Positions 24,928 to 33,176 are shown, numbered from the stretch's first letter. The stretch is DNA of 64,000 bases from Desulfitobacterium_A sp034927245 (GCF_034927245.1 NZ_JAYFQK010000018.1:1-64000); one strand, 5' to 3'. The notes: generated by a model not told the origin, from the letters alone. Numbers and translations are program-made.

Positions 24928-26940
24928 ATGAGAAATTACGAAAAATATGAGAGAGCTTATTTTATGCCACCTGTTGTAACCTATGATTGGGTAAAGAAAG
25001 ATCATATTGAAAAGGCGCCGATATGGTGCAGTGTTGACCTTCGGGATGGGAACCAAGCGCTGATTGAGCCGATGAGCATCGACGAAAAATTAGAGTTTTT
25101 TCAATTGCTGGTGGAGGTTGGCTTTAAGGAAATCGAAGTCGGTTTTCCGGCGGCCTCAGATACGGAGTATCATTTCATAAGGGCGTTAATCGAAAAAAAG
25201 ATGATTCCCGATGATGTCACGATTCAAGTGTTGACCCAAGCCAGAGAGCATATTATTAAGAAGACGTTTGAAGCGGTTAAAGGGGCCCCACATGCGGTTA
25301 TTCACCTCTATAATTCAACCTCTGCAGCCCAGCGTGAGCAGGTATTCAGAAAGAGCAAAGAAGAAGTTAAAAAAATTGCGGTAAAAGGTGCGAAATTATT
25401 AAAACGGCTCGCAGATGAAACCCGTGGAAATTTCTCTTTTGAATATAGTCCTGAGAGCTTCCCCGGTACGGAAGTTGACTATGCCCTTGAGGTGTGCAAT
25501 GCGGTATTGGATATATGGCAGCCGACAAAGGATAACAAGGTCATCATTAATATACCGACAACGGTAGAAAATGCGATGCCACACGTCTTTGCTAGCCAAG
25601 TCGAATATATCAGCCAAAATCTTCAAAACCGCGATTCCGTCGTCTTAAGCATCCATCCGCATAATGACAGAGGCTGCGGTGTTTGTGATGCGGAGCTCGG
25701 AATTTTAGCGGGAGCCGACAGAATTGAAGGGACATTATTTGGTAACGGTGAAAGAACAGGGAACGTCGATATTATTACGGTTGCCATGAATATGTACTCC
25801 CATGGTGTGGATCCGATGCTGGATTTCAGCAATATGCCTGAAATCAGCAAAAAATATGAACGCCTTACGAGGATGAGGGTATACGAAAGACAACCTTATG
25901 CCGGAGAACTTGTATTTACCGCTTTTTCCGGTTCCCATCAGGACGCCATCGCCAAAGGAATGAAATGGAGAGAAGAAAGAGAAGCGGCTAAGTGGACCGT
26001 TCCTTATCTGCCCATTGACCCTAAAGATGTGGGAAGAGATTATGAATCAGACATCATTCGTATTAACAGCCAATCAGGTAAAGGTGGAGTCAGTTATATT
26101 TTAAAACACAATTTCAAACTATCCCTTCCGGAAAAGATGAAGGAGGAAGTGGGGTATTTTATCAAAGGGGTTTCCGATCAAGAGCATAAAGAGCTATCAC
26201 CTGCCTTGATCTATCAGATATTTGAAGATCAATATGTCAATAATTCTCCGGCCTTTCAAATAAGGGAAGCGCATTTTAGACAGATCGATGGGATCATGGC
26301 CGAAATCGTGATTGACCATGCAGGGACGCCTAAAATTGCAACGGCCAACGGCAATGGACGTTTAGATGCTGTCAACAACGCGATTAAAGAGTATTTTGGC
26401 GTAAATTATGAAGTGGCGATCTATGAAGAACATGCCTTGGAAAAGGGTTCATCCTCCAAAGCGGCAGCCTATGTCGGCATAAGCTCTGATGACAAACTTT
26501 ACTGGGGTGTTGGCTTTGATGCAGATATTATCAAAGCCTCAATTGCCGCGCTTACGGTTGCCGTGAATCAGCTTCCCGAAGTTAAAGGGTTATCCGAGGA
26601 CAAGGATAAGAGAATGTCAGAAATCCTCAATTATGTACAGGCCAATTACCGAACGATTACTTTGGATGATTTAGCCAATAAATTTTACCTGAGCAAACCC
26701 TATTTATCTAAATTGATTAAGGAAAAGTCAGGACGGACATTTGGGGACAATGTAAAAAAAATCCGAATGTCAAAGGCTTGTATGCTCTTAAAAAATGGGA
26801 ACATGACTGTTGAACGGATCGCCGAGGCTGTCGGCTATCAGAATGTAGAGCACTTTAACAGATTATTTAAGGAAAGCTATGGAATGCCGCCTGTCCAGTT
26901 CAGAAAGCAAAAGGAAGTAGAAACAGGCTCTGCTAACTAA
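24928..26940 (+). CDS. leuA: 2-isopropylmalate synthase fused to an AraC-type DNA-binding domain
   Basis: Catalyses the first step of leucine synthesis, from 2-oxoisovalerate and acetyl-CoA. Started at ATG 24928 behind gagggatgggg, giving 670 residues. The HMGL-like catalytic barrel (about 1-400) has CSVDLRDGNQAL and the metal site SIHPHNDRGCGVC; the regulatory LeuA dimer domain follows (about 430-555). Unusually, residues 563-670 are a full AraC/XylS double helix-turn-helix (LDDLANKFYLSKPYLSKLIK and VERIAEAVGYQNVEHFNRLF). Standard long-form LeuA ends near residue 560. No frameshift or stop separates the parts, so it may be a bifunctional enzyme-regulator. Confidence 0.9.
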   Translation: MRNYEKYERAYFMPPVVTYDWVKKDHIEKAPIWCSVDLRDGNQALIEPMSIDEKLEFFQLLVEVGFKEIEVGFPAASDTEYHFIRALIEKKMIPDDVTIQVLTQAREHIIKKTFEAVKGAPHAVIHLYNSTSAAQREQVFRKSKEEVKKIAVKGAKLLKRLADETRGNFSFEYSPESFPGTEVDYALEVCNAVLDIWQPTKDNKVIINIPTTVENAMPHVFASQVEYISQNLQNRDSVVLSIHPHNDRGCGVCDAELGILAGADRIEGTLFGNGERTGNVDIITVAMNMYSHGVDPMLDFSNMPEISKKYERLTRMRVYERQPYAGELVFTAFSGSHQDAIAKGMKWREEREAAKWTVPYLPIDPKDVGRDYESDIIRINSQSGKGGVSYILKHNFKLSLPEKMKEEVGYFIKGVSDQEHKELSPALIYQIFEDQYVNNSPAFQIREAHFRQIDGIMAEIVIDHAGTPKIATANGNGRLDAVNNAIKEYFGVNYEVAIYEEHALEKGSSSKAAAYVGISSDDKLYWGVGFDADIIKASIAALTVAVNQLPEVKGLSEDKDKRMSEILNYVQANYRTITLDDLANKFYLSKPYLSKLIKEKSGRTFGDNVKKIRMSKACMLLKNGNMTVERIAEAVGYQNVEHFNRLFKESYGMPPVQFRKQKEVETGSAN

Positions 26941-27031
26941 ATTGACATCTATGAAAAAGGAAATTCCCTTCATGCTGTAGAATTTAGAGAGACTATCAAG
27001 AAATATATTTTGTTATTAAGAAGGGATTAAC

Positions 27032-27793
27032 GTGAAACTCATATCATGGAATGTTAATGGCATCCGCGCTTGTATAAATAAGGGCTTCCTAGACTTCTTC
27101 GAAAAGGAAAATGCCGATATTTTCTGTATCCAGGAAACAAAAATACAGCAAGAACAGATTCCCTTTCAGCTTGAAGGCTATTATCAGTATTGGAATTTTG
27201 CACAAAAGAAAGGGTATTCAGGGACAGCCGTTTTTTCGAAAAAAGAGCCGCTCCATGTTTTCTATGGTATCGGAAAAGAGGAACATGATCAGGAAGGAAG
27301 GGTCATAACCCTGGAGTTTGCAACGTATTATCTCGTGACGGTTTATACGCCGAATTCCCAGAGGGGACTTGCGCGGCTGGAATACCGCATGAAGTGGGAA
27401 GATGACTTTTTGAATTATTTAAAAGAGCTGGAGCGGTCAAAACCCGTAGTCTTTTGCGGCGACTTAAATGTGGCTCACAAAGAAATCGACTTAAAGAATC
27501 CCAGTACCAACAAGAACAATGCCGGTTTTTCGCTTGAAGAAAGAGGTAAATTTGATGAAGTAACGAACCATGGTTTTATTGATACTTTTCGTTATTTTTA
27601 TCCGGATCGGACAGAGGCCTATACCTGGTGGTCCTATATGTTCAATGCCCGAGCGAATAATGCGGGATGGCGAATCGATTATTTCTGTGTTTCCGCAGGA
27701 CTCAAAAATTCCCTAAAAGACGCCTTCATCTATAAAGAGGTTTTAGGTTCGGATCATTGCCCGATCGGGCTGGAAATAGATGTTGAAGATTAG
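27032..27793 (+). CDS. xth: Exodeoxyribonuclease III
   Basis: DNA repair AP endonuclease and 3'-5' exonuclease of 253 residues, started at GTG 27032. Motifs of the exonuclease-endonuclease-phosphatase fold are complete: WNVNGIRA, the metal glutamate in CIQETKIQ, YTPNSQRG, the catalytic GDLNVAHKEIDL, WWSYMF and the final SDHCPIGLEI. Normal length for the ExoA/XthA family. It stands alone between leuA and a broken mobile gene. Confidence 0.92.
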   Translation: MKLISWNVNGIRACINKGFLDFFEKENADIFCIQETKIQQEQIPFQLEGYYQYWNFAQKKGYSGTAVFSKKEPLHVFYGIGKEEHDQEGRVITLEFATYYLVTVYTPNSQRGLARLEYRMKWEDDFLNYLKELERSKPVVFCGDLNVAHKEIDLKNPSTNKNNAGFSLEERGKFDEVTNHGFIDTFRYFYPDRTEAYTWWSYMFNARANNAGWRIDYFCVSAGLKNSLKDAFIYKEVLGSDHCPIGLEIDVED

Positions 27794-27825
27794 GTGTGTT
27801 TTCATTAAGAAATTATAATCTCTGA

Positions 27826-28149
27826 AAAATTTGAAGTTCGATCCCTGTAAGTCAGCGATCTCCACCGATAACATTTCAGCATCCCAGCCCACATTTAAGG
27901 CTAGGCGATTGTTGGCAATAATGTATGCCTGATTCTAAGCTTTGGTCAGGTGCTCTACAAAGACGCAAGAAACCTCGTGATGCCTTCTCCCTTGGCAGCG
28001 AGGATGCGCCCATGACCTGCTATGAAGTTCAAAATCTCGTCCACAATGACTGGGTTGACGAAGCCGAATTCCCGTAACGATGCCCGCAGCTGGGGGATCT
28101 GTTCCTTGCTATGGGTTCGGGCATACGACACGAGTTTATCTATATTCAC
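27826..28149 (-). pseudogene. Broken ParB-like nuclease-domain gene (phage-type DNA methylase relative)
   Basis: The first frame from 28149 encodes SLREFGFVNPVIVDE and IAGHGRILAAKGEGIT, the core of the ParB/Srx domain found at the start of many phage DNA methylases. Near 27985 the frame shifts, and the match continues in another frame as CVFVEHLTKA, a stop, then NQAYIIANNRLALNVGWDAE and LSVEIADLQ. The methylase part is absent. It is a degraded leftover of a mobile element at the left edge of the AbiF island. Confidence 0.75.
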
Positions 28150-28258
28150 TTTCTCAAATCGTGTTTTTCAATGTCTATTAGTGTTCTCTAATGTTATAAT
28201 TGTTTATTATAAAGAGCGCTACAACATATAGGAACAATTGGAACGTGGAGGATACTTT

Positions 28259-29239
28259 ATGGGGTATAAAAACATTGATGGCTTGATGCGGCATTTGCGA
28301 AACAACGGGATCGCTATAACAGGCAGTACTCAAAAGCGCCAACTGATGAATACAGGCTATTTTCATGGTTACAAAGGATATCGTTTCTTTAAGACATCAA
28401 GTCGTCGACTACCATTCGTTTCCTATGAAGAAGTCTATGCTACTATTCAATACGATGCACGGCTAAAGTCCCTTTTTTATGACAAAATGATGCTCATAGA
28501 GACTGCGGTAAAGAATATCGCACTTGAGTGCATTTTAAATAAAGCCAAATCCGAAAACATCCAAGATATGTATGATAAAGTGGTTAGCAGCTACAATAAC
28601 GTGCCAGCAGGAGCTGACGCGGAGACAAAGAAAAAACTTCAACAGAAAAAGCTAAACCTGCAAAGCACCATCCAGTCGTATCTCTCTAGAGCTTATAAAG
28701 ATAACAATCCAAAAATTACACACTTTTATAACAATATGAGTTATAGCGGGGTCCCAATTTGGGCGTTATTTGAAATAATGACAATGGGAGACTTTGGTTT
28801 TTTGCTTTCTAGTCTGACGTATGATACACGCGACACCATCTCCCGTAAAATTGGCCTAAATGTCGCAGGGGACACAAACCGCGAATTGGTATACAAATAC
28901 ATCTACACACTAAAAGATCTCCGCAATGCCATAGCACACAATGCAGTGATTTTTGACACTCGTTTTAGGAATATCGACCCAACGCGAGCAATGAAGCAGT
29001 GCCTCATACAAGAGATTGGTTTACCTTATGTAAATTTCAAGACGTTAGGAGATTATCTTATTCTCATGTGTTATTACTTGAAAATCTTGAAAGTGCCCAA
29101 GACTGAGATGAGAGCATTTATTCGTGAGTTCGAGCGTATAACGAATGACTATATAAAAGCAGTCAATCCACAGGTTGCCTCCATTGTGATCCATGCCGAT
29201 TTACCCGTAAGACTAACGGTTTTGAAAAATTATATTTAG
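28259..29239 (+). CDS. Abi_2 (AbiD/AbiF-like) abortive infection protein
   Basis: Phage-defence protein of 326 residues, started at ATG 28259 after ggagg (the frame is open from 28238). The N-terminal segment KNIDGLMRHLRNNGIAIT and the MNTGYFHGYKGYRFF stretch are typical of Abi_2 proteins. The HEPN ribonuclease motif R-N-x3-H is seen as RNAIAH (Arg222, His227). Proteins of this family are thought to cut RNA after phage attack and stop growth, and AbiF-like HEPN proteins have been discussed as relatives of Cas13. A tataat at 28195-28200 lies upstream. It is flanked by a ParB-domain pseudogene and a candidate small RNA. Confidence 0.85.
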   Translation: MGYKNIDGLMRHLRNNGIAITGSTQKRQLMNTGYFHGYKGYRFFKTSSRRLPFVSYEEVYATIQYDARLKSLFYDKMMLIETAVKNIALECILNKAKSENIQDMYDKVVSSYNNVPAGADAETKKKLQQKKLNLQSTIQSYLSRAYKDNNPKITHFYNNMSYSGVPIWALFEIMTMGDFGFLLSSLTYDTRDTISRKIGLNVAGDTNRELVYKYIYTLKDLRNAIAHNAVIFDTRFRNIDPTRAMKQCLIQEIGLPYVNFKTLGDYLILMCYYLKILKVPKTEMRAFIREFERITNDYIKAVNPQVASIVIHADLPVRLTVLKNYI

Positions 29240-29241
29240 AC

Positions 29242-29270
29242 TTGCATTTTTTTCTGGCCAACTGTATAAT
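29242..29270 (+). promoter_or_regulatory. Sigma-A type promoter directly after abiF
   Basis: TTGCAT (29242-29247) and TATAAT (29265-29270) with a 17-base spacer, starting 2 bases after the abiF stop codon. No protein gene follows within 400 bases. Confidence 0.65.
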
Positions 29271-29276
29271 TTAATT

Positions 29277-29340
29277 ACTAATTGGGGTATGTGTTTGCGG
29301 ATGCATACTTGAGGGAGTCGGAGTGATCCGGCTTCCTTTT
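29277..29340 (+). ncRNA. Candidate small RNA next to abiF
   Basis: About 64 nt would be made from the promoter at 29242-29270. It holds a first hairpin (gtatg at 29287-29291 with catac at 29304-29308) and a second, ggagtcgg with ccggcttcc (29314-29336, one bulge), followed by TTTT, which can act as terminator. There is no open reading frame of note. Its place beside a HEPN toxin gene suggests an RNA antitoxin or guide-like partner. Both its existence and its role are inferred. Confidence 0.45.
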
Positions 29341-29394
29341 CGTTATGTTAATATATGCTGAATCCGGCCGACTCTTTATCTTTATCTTTTTCGA

Positions 29395-29481
29395 TTAATA
29401 GCTCATTGCTTTGAAAGCGGGTTCGGGTACCTTTAGCGCACGTGTATGGAGTTTGTGGAGGTATCGGATATCATAGCCCAT
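29395..29481 (-). CDS. Short unknown ORF or gene remnant, 28 residues
   Basis: ATG at 29481 to TAA at 29395 encodes a 28-residue peptide beginning MGYDIRYLHKLHTRAL. It has protein-like composition but no convincing ribosome site. It could be the start of a truncated gene, faintly like carboxymuconolactone decarboxylase proteins. I see nothing else between 29341 and 29578. Confidence 0.2.
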   Translation of the reverse strand: MGYDIRYLHKLHTRALKVPEPAFKAMSY

Positions 29482-29578
29482 CTGCTATTATGTTGATCCC
29501 CTTCGCCAATAATCAATTATCAAACATAATTACTCGTTATTACCAATTTAAGATACATTACGCCGTTTAAAAATAATG

Positions 29579-29623
29579 AAGCCCCTCAAGGATAGTCATA
29601 AGACTAACTTTGGGGGGCTTTTT
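29579..29623 (+). terminator. Terminator-like hairpin before the spoVA operon
   Basis: aagcccc (29579-29585) pairs with ggggctt (29614-29620), followed by TTT. Confidence 0.65.
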
Positions 29624-29700
29624 AAGTTGGAATACATTTGAATGCATTTTTAAAATTATGAAGAGACATAATAAGCAGTGTTAACAAGGAGGGTGATTGT

Positions 29701-29907
29701 ATGACGGTGGCTTCTCAAGTGAAACAAACTCTGGCGAGTTTGAAAGGGGCCAGTGGTACGCTGAGAGTGTATAGCACGCAAACGAGAGATGAAGAAGCAA
29801 GGGGCATGTTTACAGAGGCACTAGAAGAAACGCAAGCCATTATTGAAGACCTGGAAAATCGTTTGAAGACGCTTGAATTTGAAGAACCCCAATATAAAGG
29901 GAACTAA
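29701..29907 (+). CDS. DUF1657 protein, first gene of spoVA-type operon
   Basis: A 68-residue helical protein of the DUF1657 family, whose members lie in or near spoVA operons. It shows the family pattern: an N-terminal VASQVKQTLASLKGA helix, the TQTRDEEAR turn and the C-terminal EPQYKGN. It shares its fold and ending with the last gene of the operon (32701). A cataata at 29667 resembles a sporulation sigma F/G -10, but I find no matching -35. Start ATG after aaggagggtga. Probably made in the forespore. Confidence 0.85.
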   Translation: MTVASQVKQTLASLKGASGTLRVYSTQTRDEEARGMFTEALEETQAIIEDLENRLKTLEFEEPQYKGN

Positions 29908-29922
29908 AAGGCGGGTATACAA

Positions 29923-30780
29923 ATGCAGGAATGGGTACTGATACTGTTAAAAACGATCGGATTATTTATTTTAGTGTGGGCTGCCGTAAGGCTATTAGGC
30001 AAAAAAAGCTTGACCCAGATCGATACGGTTAATTTTATGTGCTATTTTATCATCGCTGATATTACTTTATTAGCCTCGGTTAATATTGTCCCCTTGTTTT
30101 ATGCTTTTATTGTTCTGATCACCTGGATTTCGTTACCGATTGCCTTAGATTATCTATCGATCAAAAGTAAAATGCTCCATGACTTGATTAAAGGGAAAGA
30201 GTCTGTGCTTGTTAAACACGGCAAGATAATGGAAGAAAATCTCCTGAAGACAAGGATGACAGGAGAGGATCTCTTGGCCCAGCTTCGTTCGAAAAATGTT
30301 TTCAACTTGGCAGATGTCGAGTTTGCCGTCATGGAAACAAACGGAGAAATTAATCCTTTTTTAAAATCTCATAAAAAACCAATAACCGCTTACGATCTAA
30401 GCATTAAAGTTGCTCCTCAAGCGGAGCCGCAAACAGTAGCCTTGGATGGAAACCTGTTAGAAGAGCCTCTCGCTTCCTTGGGTCTAACTCCGGAGTGGTT
30501 AAAGACAGAACTCAATAAAATGGGAGTGGCCCTTGAGAATGTTTTTATTGCCCAAGTTGACTCATCCGGCGATTTATACCTTGACCTCTTTGATGATGTG
30601 CCTCAGCTCCCGCCCCCGAAAATTAAAGAAATGCTCTATGCCACCCTCGAAAAATGCCAGGCTGACCTTACGACGTTTTCCTTAGAGACAGAAGACACTG
30701 AAGCAAAAACAATGTATTCAAGAAATGCCCAAAAACTTGAAGACCTTCTAAAGCGGTTACGCCCTTACTTATTGCGTTAA
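29923..30780 (+). CDS. 2Duf-type protein: DUF421 (YetF-like) with C-terminal DUF1657
   Basis: A 285-residue membrane protein. Residues 1-85 hold three hydrophobic helices (LILLKTIGLFILVWAAVRLL, MCYFIIADITLLASV, FIVLITWISLPIA), then the DUF421 soluble domain with the family RSKNVFNLADVEFAVME stretch, and a C-terminal DUF1657-like helical domain (LYATLEKCQADLTTFSLETE onward, about 235-285). This two-DUF combination is the 2Duf protein of the mobile spoVA operon that raises wet-heat resistance of Bacillus spores. The gene lies 15 bases after the DUF1657 gene. Heat resistance here is inferred. Confidence 0.88.
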   Translation: MQEWVLILLKTIGLFILVWAAVRLLGKKSLTQIDTVNFMCYFIIADITLLASVNIVPLFYAFIVLITWISLPIALDYLSIKSKMLHDLIKGKESVLVKHGKIMEENLLKTRMTGEDLLAQLRSKNVFNLADVEFAVMETNGEINPFLKSHKKPITAYDLSIKVAPQAEPQTVALDGNLLEEPLASLGLTPEWLKTELNKMGVALENVFIAQVDSSGDLYLDLFDDVPQLPPPKIKEMLYATLEKCQADLTTFSLETEDTEAKTMYSRNAQKLEDLLKRLRPYLLR

Positions 30781-30808
30781 GTCATATCTAATTCTTAGAG
30801 GTGTTGTT

Positions 30809-31288
30809 ATGTCCAGTAAAAAGAAAAAGAAGCTAACTCCTGCGCAGCAGGAATACCAGAAGTTTGCCCAGGAAAGGGAGCCGAAGCGGCCCATCCTTTT
30901 TAACTGTGTTAAGGCGTTTTTTGTAGGAGGGTTTATTTGTATGCTGGGTCAAATCCTCCAAATGTTCTTTGTGACCTATTTCCACTTTTCTCAAGAAGCG
31001 GCAGCCAATCCCGCAACAGCGGTTCTTATCATTGTTACGGTTTTACTTACGGGCATAGGCGTTTTTGACCATATTGCCCAATTCGCAGGGGCAGGTACGG
31101 TAATTCCGATCACAGGCTTTGCCAATACCATCGCTTCAGCGGCGATCGAGCATCGAAGTGAAGGATATGTTCTCGGAGTCGGCGGAAATATGTTCAAATT
31201 GGCCGGACCGGTTATCGTTTATGGCGTATTCTCGTCTTTTGTGGTGGCCCTTGTCATTATAAGTTTAAGAGCATTGGGTGTGATGTAG
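30809..31288 (+). CDS. spoVAC: Stage V sporulation protein AC
   Basis: A 159-residue inner spore membrane protein with four hydrophobic helices, part of the channel that moves dipicolinic acid into the forespore and out at germination. Family features are the lysine-rich start, FNCVKAFFVGGFICMLGQ, FAGAGTVIPITGFANTIAS and HRSEGYVLGVGGNMFKLAGP. The gene is followed with no gap by spoVAD (stop at 31286-31288, ATG at 31289). Confidence 0.95.
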   Translation: MSSKKKKKLTPAQQEYQKFAQEREPKRPILFNCVKAFFVGGFICMLGQILQMFFVTYFHFSQEAAANPATAVLIIVTVLLTGIGVFDHIAQFAGAGTVIPITGFANTIASAAIEHRSEGYVLGVGGNMFKLAGPVIVYGVFSSFVVALVIISLRALGVM

Positions 31289-32293
31289 ATGTTAAAAGGT
31301 CATCAAACATGGGTTTTTGAATCTAAACCGGCGATTATTGGATCGGCTGCAATCGGAGGTCCTTTTGAGGCGAAAGGGAACTTAGCAGCAGACTTTGATC
31401 TCCTTCACGGAGATATTTGGCTGGGGCAGGACAGTTTCGAAAAGGCGGAACAGAAACTCCAGGAACAAGCCTGTGAAACCGCGATTAAGAAGGCCAATAT
31501 GAAGAAGGAAGATGTGCAGTTTTTGTTCAGCGGGGATTTAATCAACCAGATTCGTCCTAGCAGCTTTTCGGCCCGGACGTTATCTGTTCCCTACTTTGGA
31601 CTTTATGGCGCGTGTTCGACTTCGATGGAGGGGCTCTCCCTGGCATCCCTGGTTGTTGATAGTCAATTTGCTCAGAATGCCCTTGTTTGTGTTTCCAGTC
31701 ATAATGCGGCTTCGGAGAAACAGTTCAGGTATCCGACAGAATATGGTTCCCAAAAGCCGCCGACAGCACAGTGGACAGTCACTGGGGCAGGGGCTGCTTT
31801 AGTATCATCCAAAGGGGATGGACCGAGAGTGACGGCGGCGACGATAGGGCGGGTTATTGATATGGGGCTCACTGATCCCTTCAATATGGGTTCGGCGATG
31901 GCCCCGGCCGCAGTCGATACCATTGAGGCCCATTTCCGGGATTTGGGTCGGGACCCAGGTTACTATGATGTCATCACCACTGGTGATCTTGGACGGGTAG
32001 GGCATCGGATTGCGGGCGACTTATTGCAGAAACATGGCCTGGATATCCCGGAAGAGATATTTACCGATTGCGGCGTACTCATCTATAAGCAGGATCAACC
32101 GATTGTCATGGCGGGAGGCAGTGGGTGCGGCTGCTGCGCCGTTACAACCTTTGGCCATTTCCTCAATCGGATGCGCAAGGGAGAACTGAGGAGGATTTTG
32201 GTTATTGCAACCGGCGCTTTACTGTCTCCTATGAGTTTCCAGCAAAAAGAAAGTATTCCTTGTATCGCTCATGCGGTTAGCATTGAGATCTAA
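31289..32293 (+). CDS. spoVAD: Stage V sporulation protein AD
   Basis: A 334-residue thiolase-fold protein on the outer face of the inner spore membrane that binds dipicolinic acid. Family stretches include FLFSGDLINQIRPSSFSART, YGACSTSMEGLSLA (the thiolase-like cysteine), THC-type GGSGCGCCAVTTFGHFL near the end and ITTGDLGRVGHRIAGDLL. It sits between spoVAC and spoVAE in the standard order. Confidence 0.95.
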   Translation: MLKGHQTWVFESKPAIIGSAAIGGPFEAKGNLAADFDLLHGDIWLGQDSFEKAEQKLQEQACETAIKKANMKKEDVQFLFSGDLINQIRPSSFSARTLSVPYFGLYGACSTSMEGLSLASLVVDSQFAQNALVCVSSHNAASEKQFRYPTEYGSQKPPTAQWTVTGAGAALVSSKGDGPRVTAATIGRVIDMGLTDPFNMGSAMAPAAVDTIEAHFRDLGRDPGYYDVITTGDLGRVGHRIAGDLLQKHGLDIPEEIFTDCGVLIYKQDQPIVMAGGSGCGCCAVTTFGHFLNRMRKGELRRILVIATGALLSPMSFQQKESIPCIAHAVSIEI

Positions 32294-32306
32294 AGGAGAG
32301 GTTTTC

Positions 32307-32660
32307 ATGGATAAACTGATTTGGGCGTTTATTATCGGGGGGCTGATCTGTGTCATCGGCCAGTTGCTTTTGGATGGATTAAAACTCACTCCGGCGCATA
32401 CAACCGTTACCTTGGTTGTGGTAGGCGCGATACTGGGCGGTCTCGGCCTTTATGATCCACTTGTCAAATTTGCAGGTGCAGGAGCGAGTGTGCCGATCAG
32501 TAGTTTTGGTAATTCTCTGGTTAAAGGGGCCTTAGATGAATATGCGGCTGTTGGACCGATCGGGGTGCTCACGGGTATTTTTCAGATCACGAGCGGTGGG
32601 ATATCCTCAGCCATTATTTTTGGCTTCCTTGGAGCGCTTATTTTTAAACCTAAAGGATAA
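32307..32660 (+). CDS. spoVAE: Stage V sporulation protein AE (AEb type)
   Basis: A 117-residue membrane protein with four helices, homologous to SpoVAC (compare FAGAGASVPISSFGNSLVKG). I start at ATG 32307 after taaaggagagg; the frame is open from 32271 but inside spoVAD. It completes the AC-AD-AEb dipicolinate channel set. The gap after it contains a copy of half of the repeat unit found at 32910-33171. Confidence 0.93.
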   Translation: MDKLIWAFIIGGLICVIGQLLLDGLKLTPAHTTVTLVVVGAILGGLGLYDPLVKFAGAGASVPISSFGNSLVKGALDEYAAVGPIGVLTGIFQITSGGISSAIIFGFLGALIFKPKG

Positions 32661-32700
32661 GACTTGGCCGGTGGCGAGTTAACGAGGGGAGGTGAAAATA

Positions 32701-32907
32701 ATGACAGTTGGAACACAAATTCAGCAAGCTATCGCAACGGTGCAAAGCGCAGCGGCTTCGATGAAGACGTTTGCCTTGGAAACTCAGGATCAAGAAGCTA
32801 AACAAACCTTTGAACAACTGGCTCAAACGTTTGATTCAGCACTAACGGATTTACAAGGAAGAGAACAGTATATACAAGGCCAAGAACCCCAGTATAAACA
32901 ACAATAA
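32701..32907 (+). CDS. DUF1657 protein, last gene of spoVA-type operon
   Basis: A 68-residue protein, started at ATG 32701 after gaggggaggtg. It resembles the 29701 product (TVGTQIQQAIATVQSAAASM, ETQDQEAKQTF, C-terminal EPQYKQQ) and the C-terminal domain of the 2Duf protein. The two DUF1657 genes frame the operon as in mobile spoVA elements of Bacillaceae. Confidence 0.85.
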   Translation: MTVGTQIQQAIATVQSAAASMKTFALETQDQEAKQTFEQLAQTFDSALTDLQGREQYIQGQEPQYKQQ

Positions 32908-32909
32908 AG

Positions 32910-33171
32910 AAGACTTGGTAAGTGGCGAGCGAAGCGAAGACAGTTACCTAGTCGCGCTTATCCTGCCAGACTTAACAGCATGCATCGTAGGATAAAGAAG
33001 ACTTGGTCGGTAGCGAGCAAAGCGAGGTAGCGTCCTAGTCGCCCTTATCCTGCCGGACTAACCCACATGCATCGTAGGATAAAGAAGACTTGGTCGGTAG
33101 CGAGCAAAGCGAGATAGCGTCCTAGTCGCGCTTATCCTGCCGGACTTAGTAGCATGCATCGTAGGATAAAA
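32910..33171. repeat. Three tandem 87-88 bp repeats after the spoVA operon
   Basis: Units start with aagacttgg at 32910, 32998 and 33085; units 2 and 3 differ at only a few positions and unit 1 is more divergent. Each can fold into two hairpins: gacttgg with cctagtc, and ttatcctgc with gtaggataa around gcatgc. The left half of the unit (ggataagacttggccggtgg) also occurs at 32655-32674, just before the last DUF1657 gene. No reading frame is kept across the units. Confidence 0.85.
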
Positions 33172-33176
33172 AACTT

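Noticed and set aside
27840..27880. tRNA or tmRNA 3' end-like sequence (ttcgatccctg ... atctccaccg)
   Set aside because: Read on the minus strand it encodes part of the ParB-domain pseudogene, and no acceptor or anticodon arms fit.
32910..33171. CRISPR array
   Set aside because: The units are contiguous 87-88 base repeats without spacers, and no cas genes are nearby.
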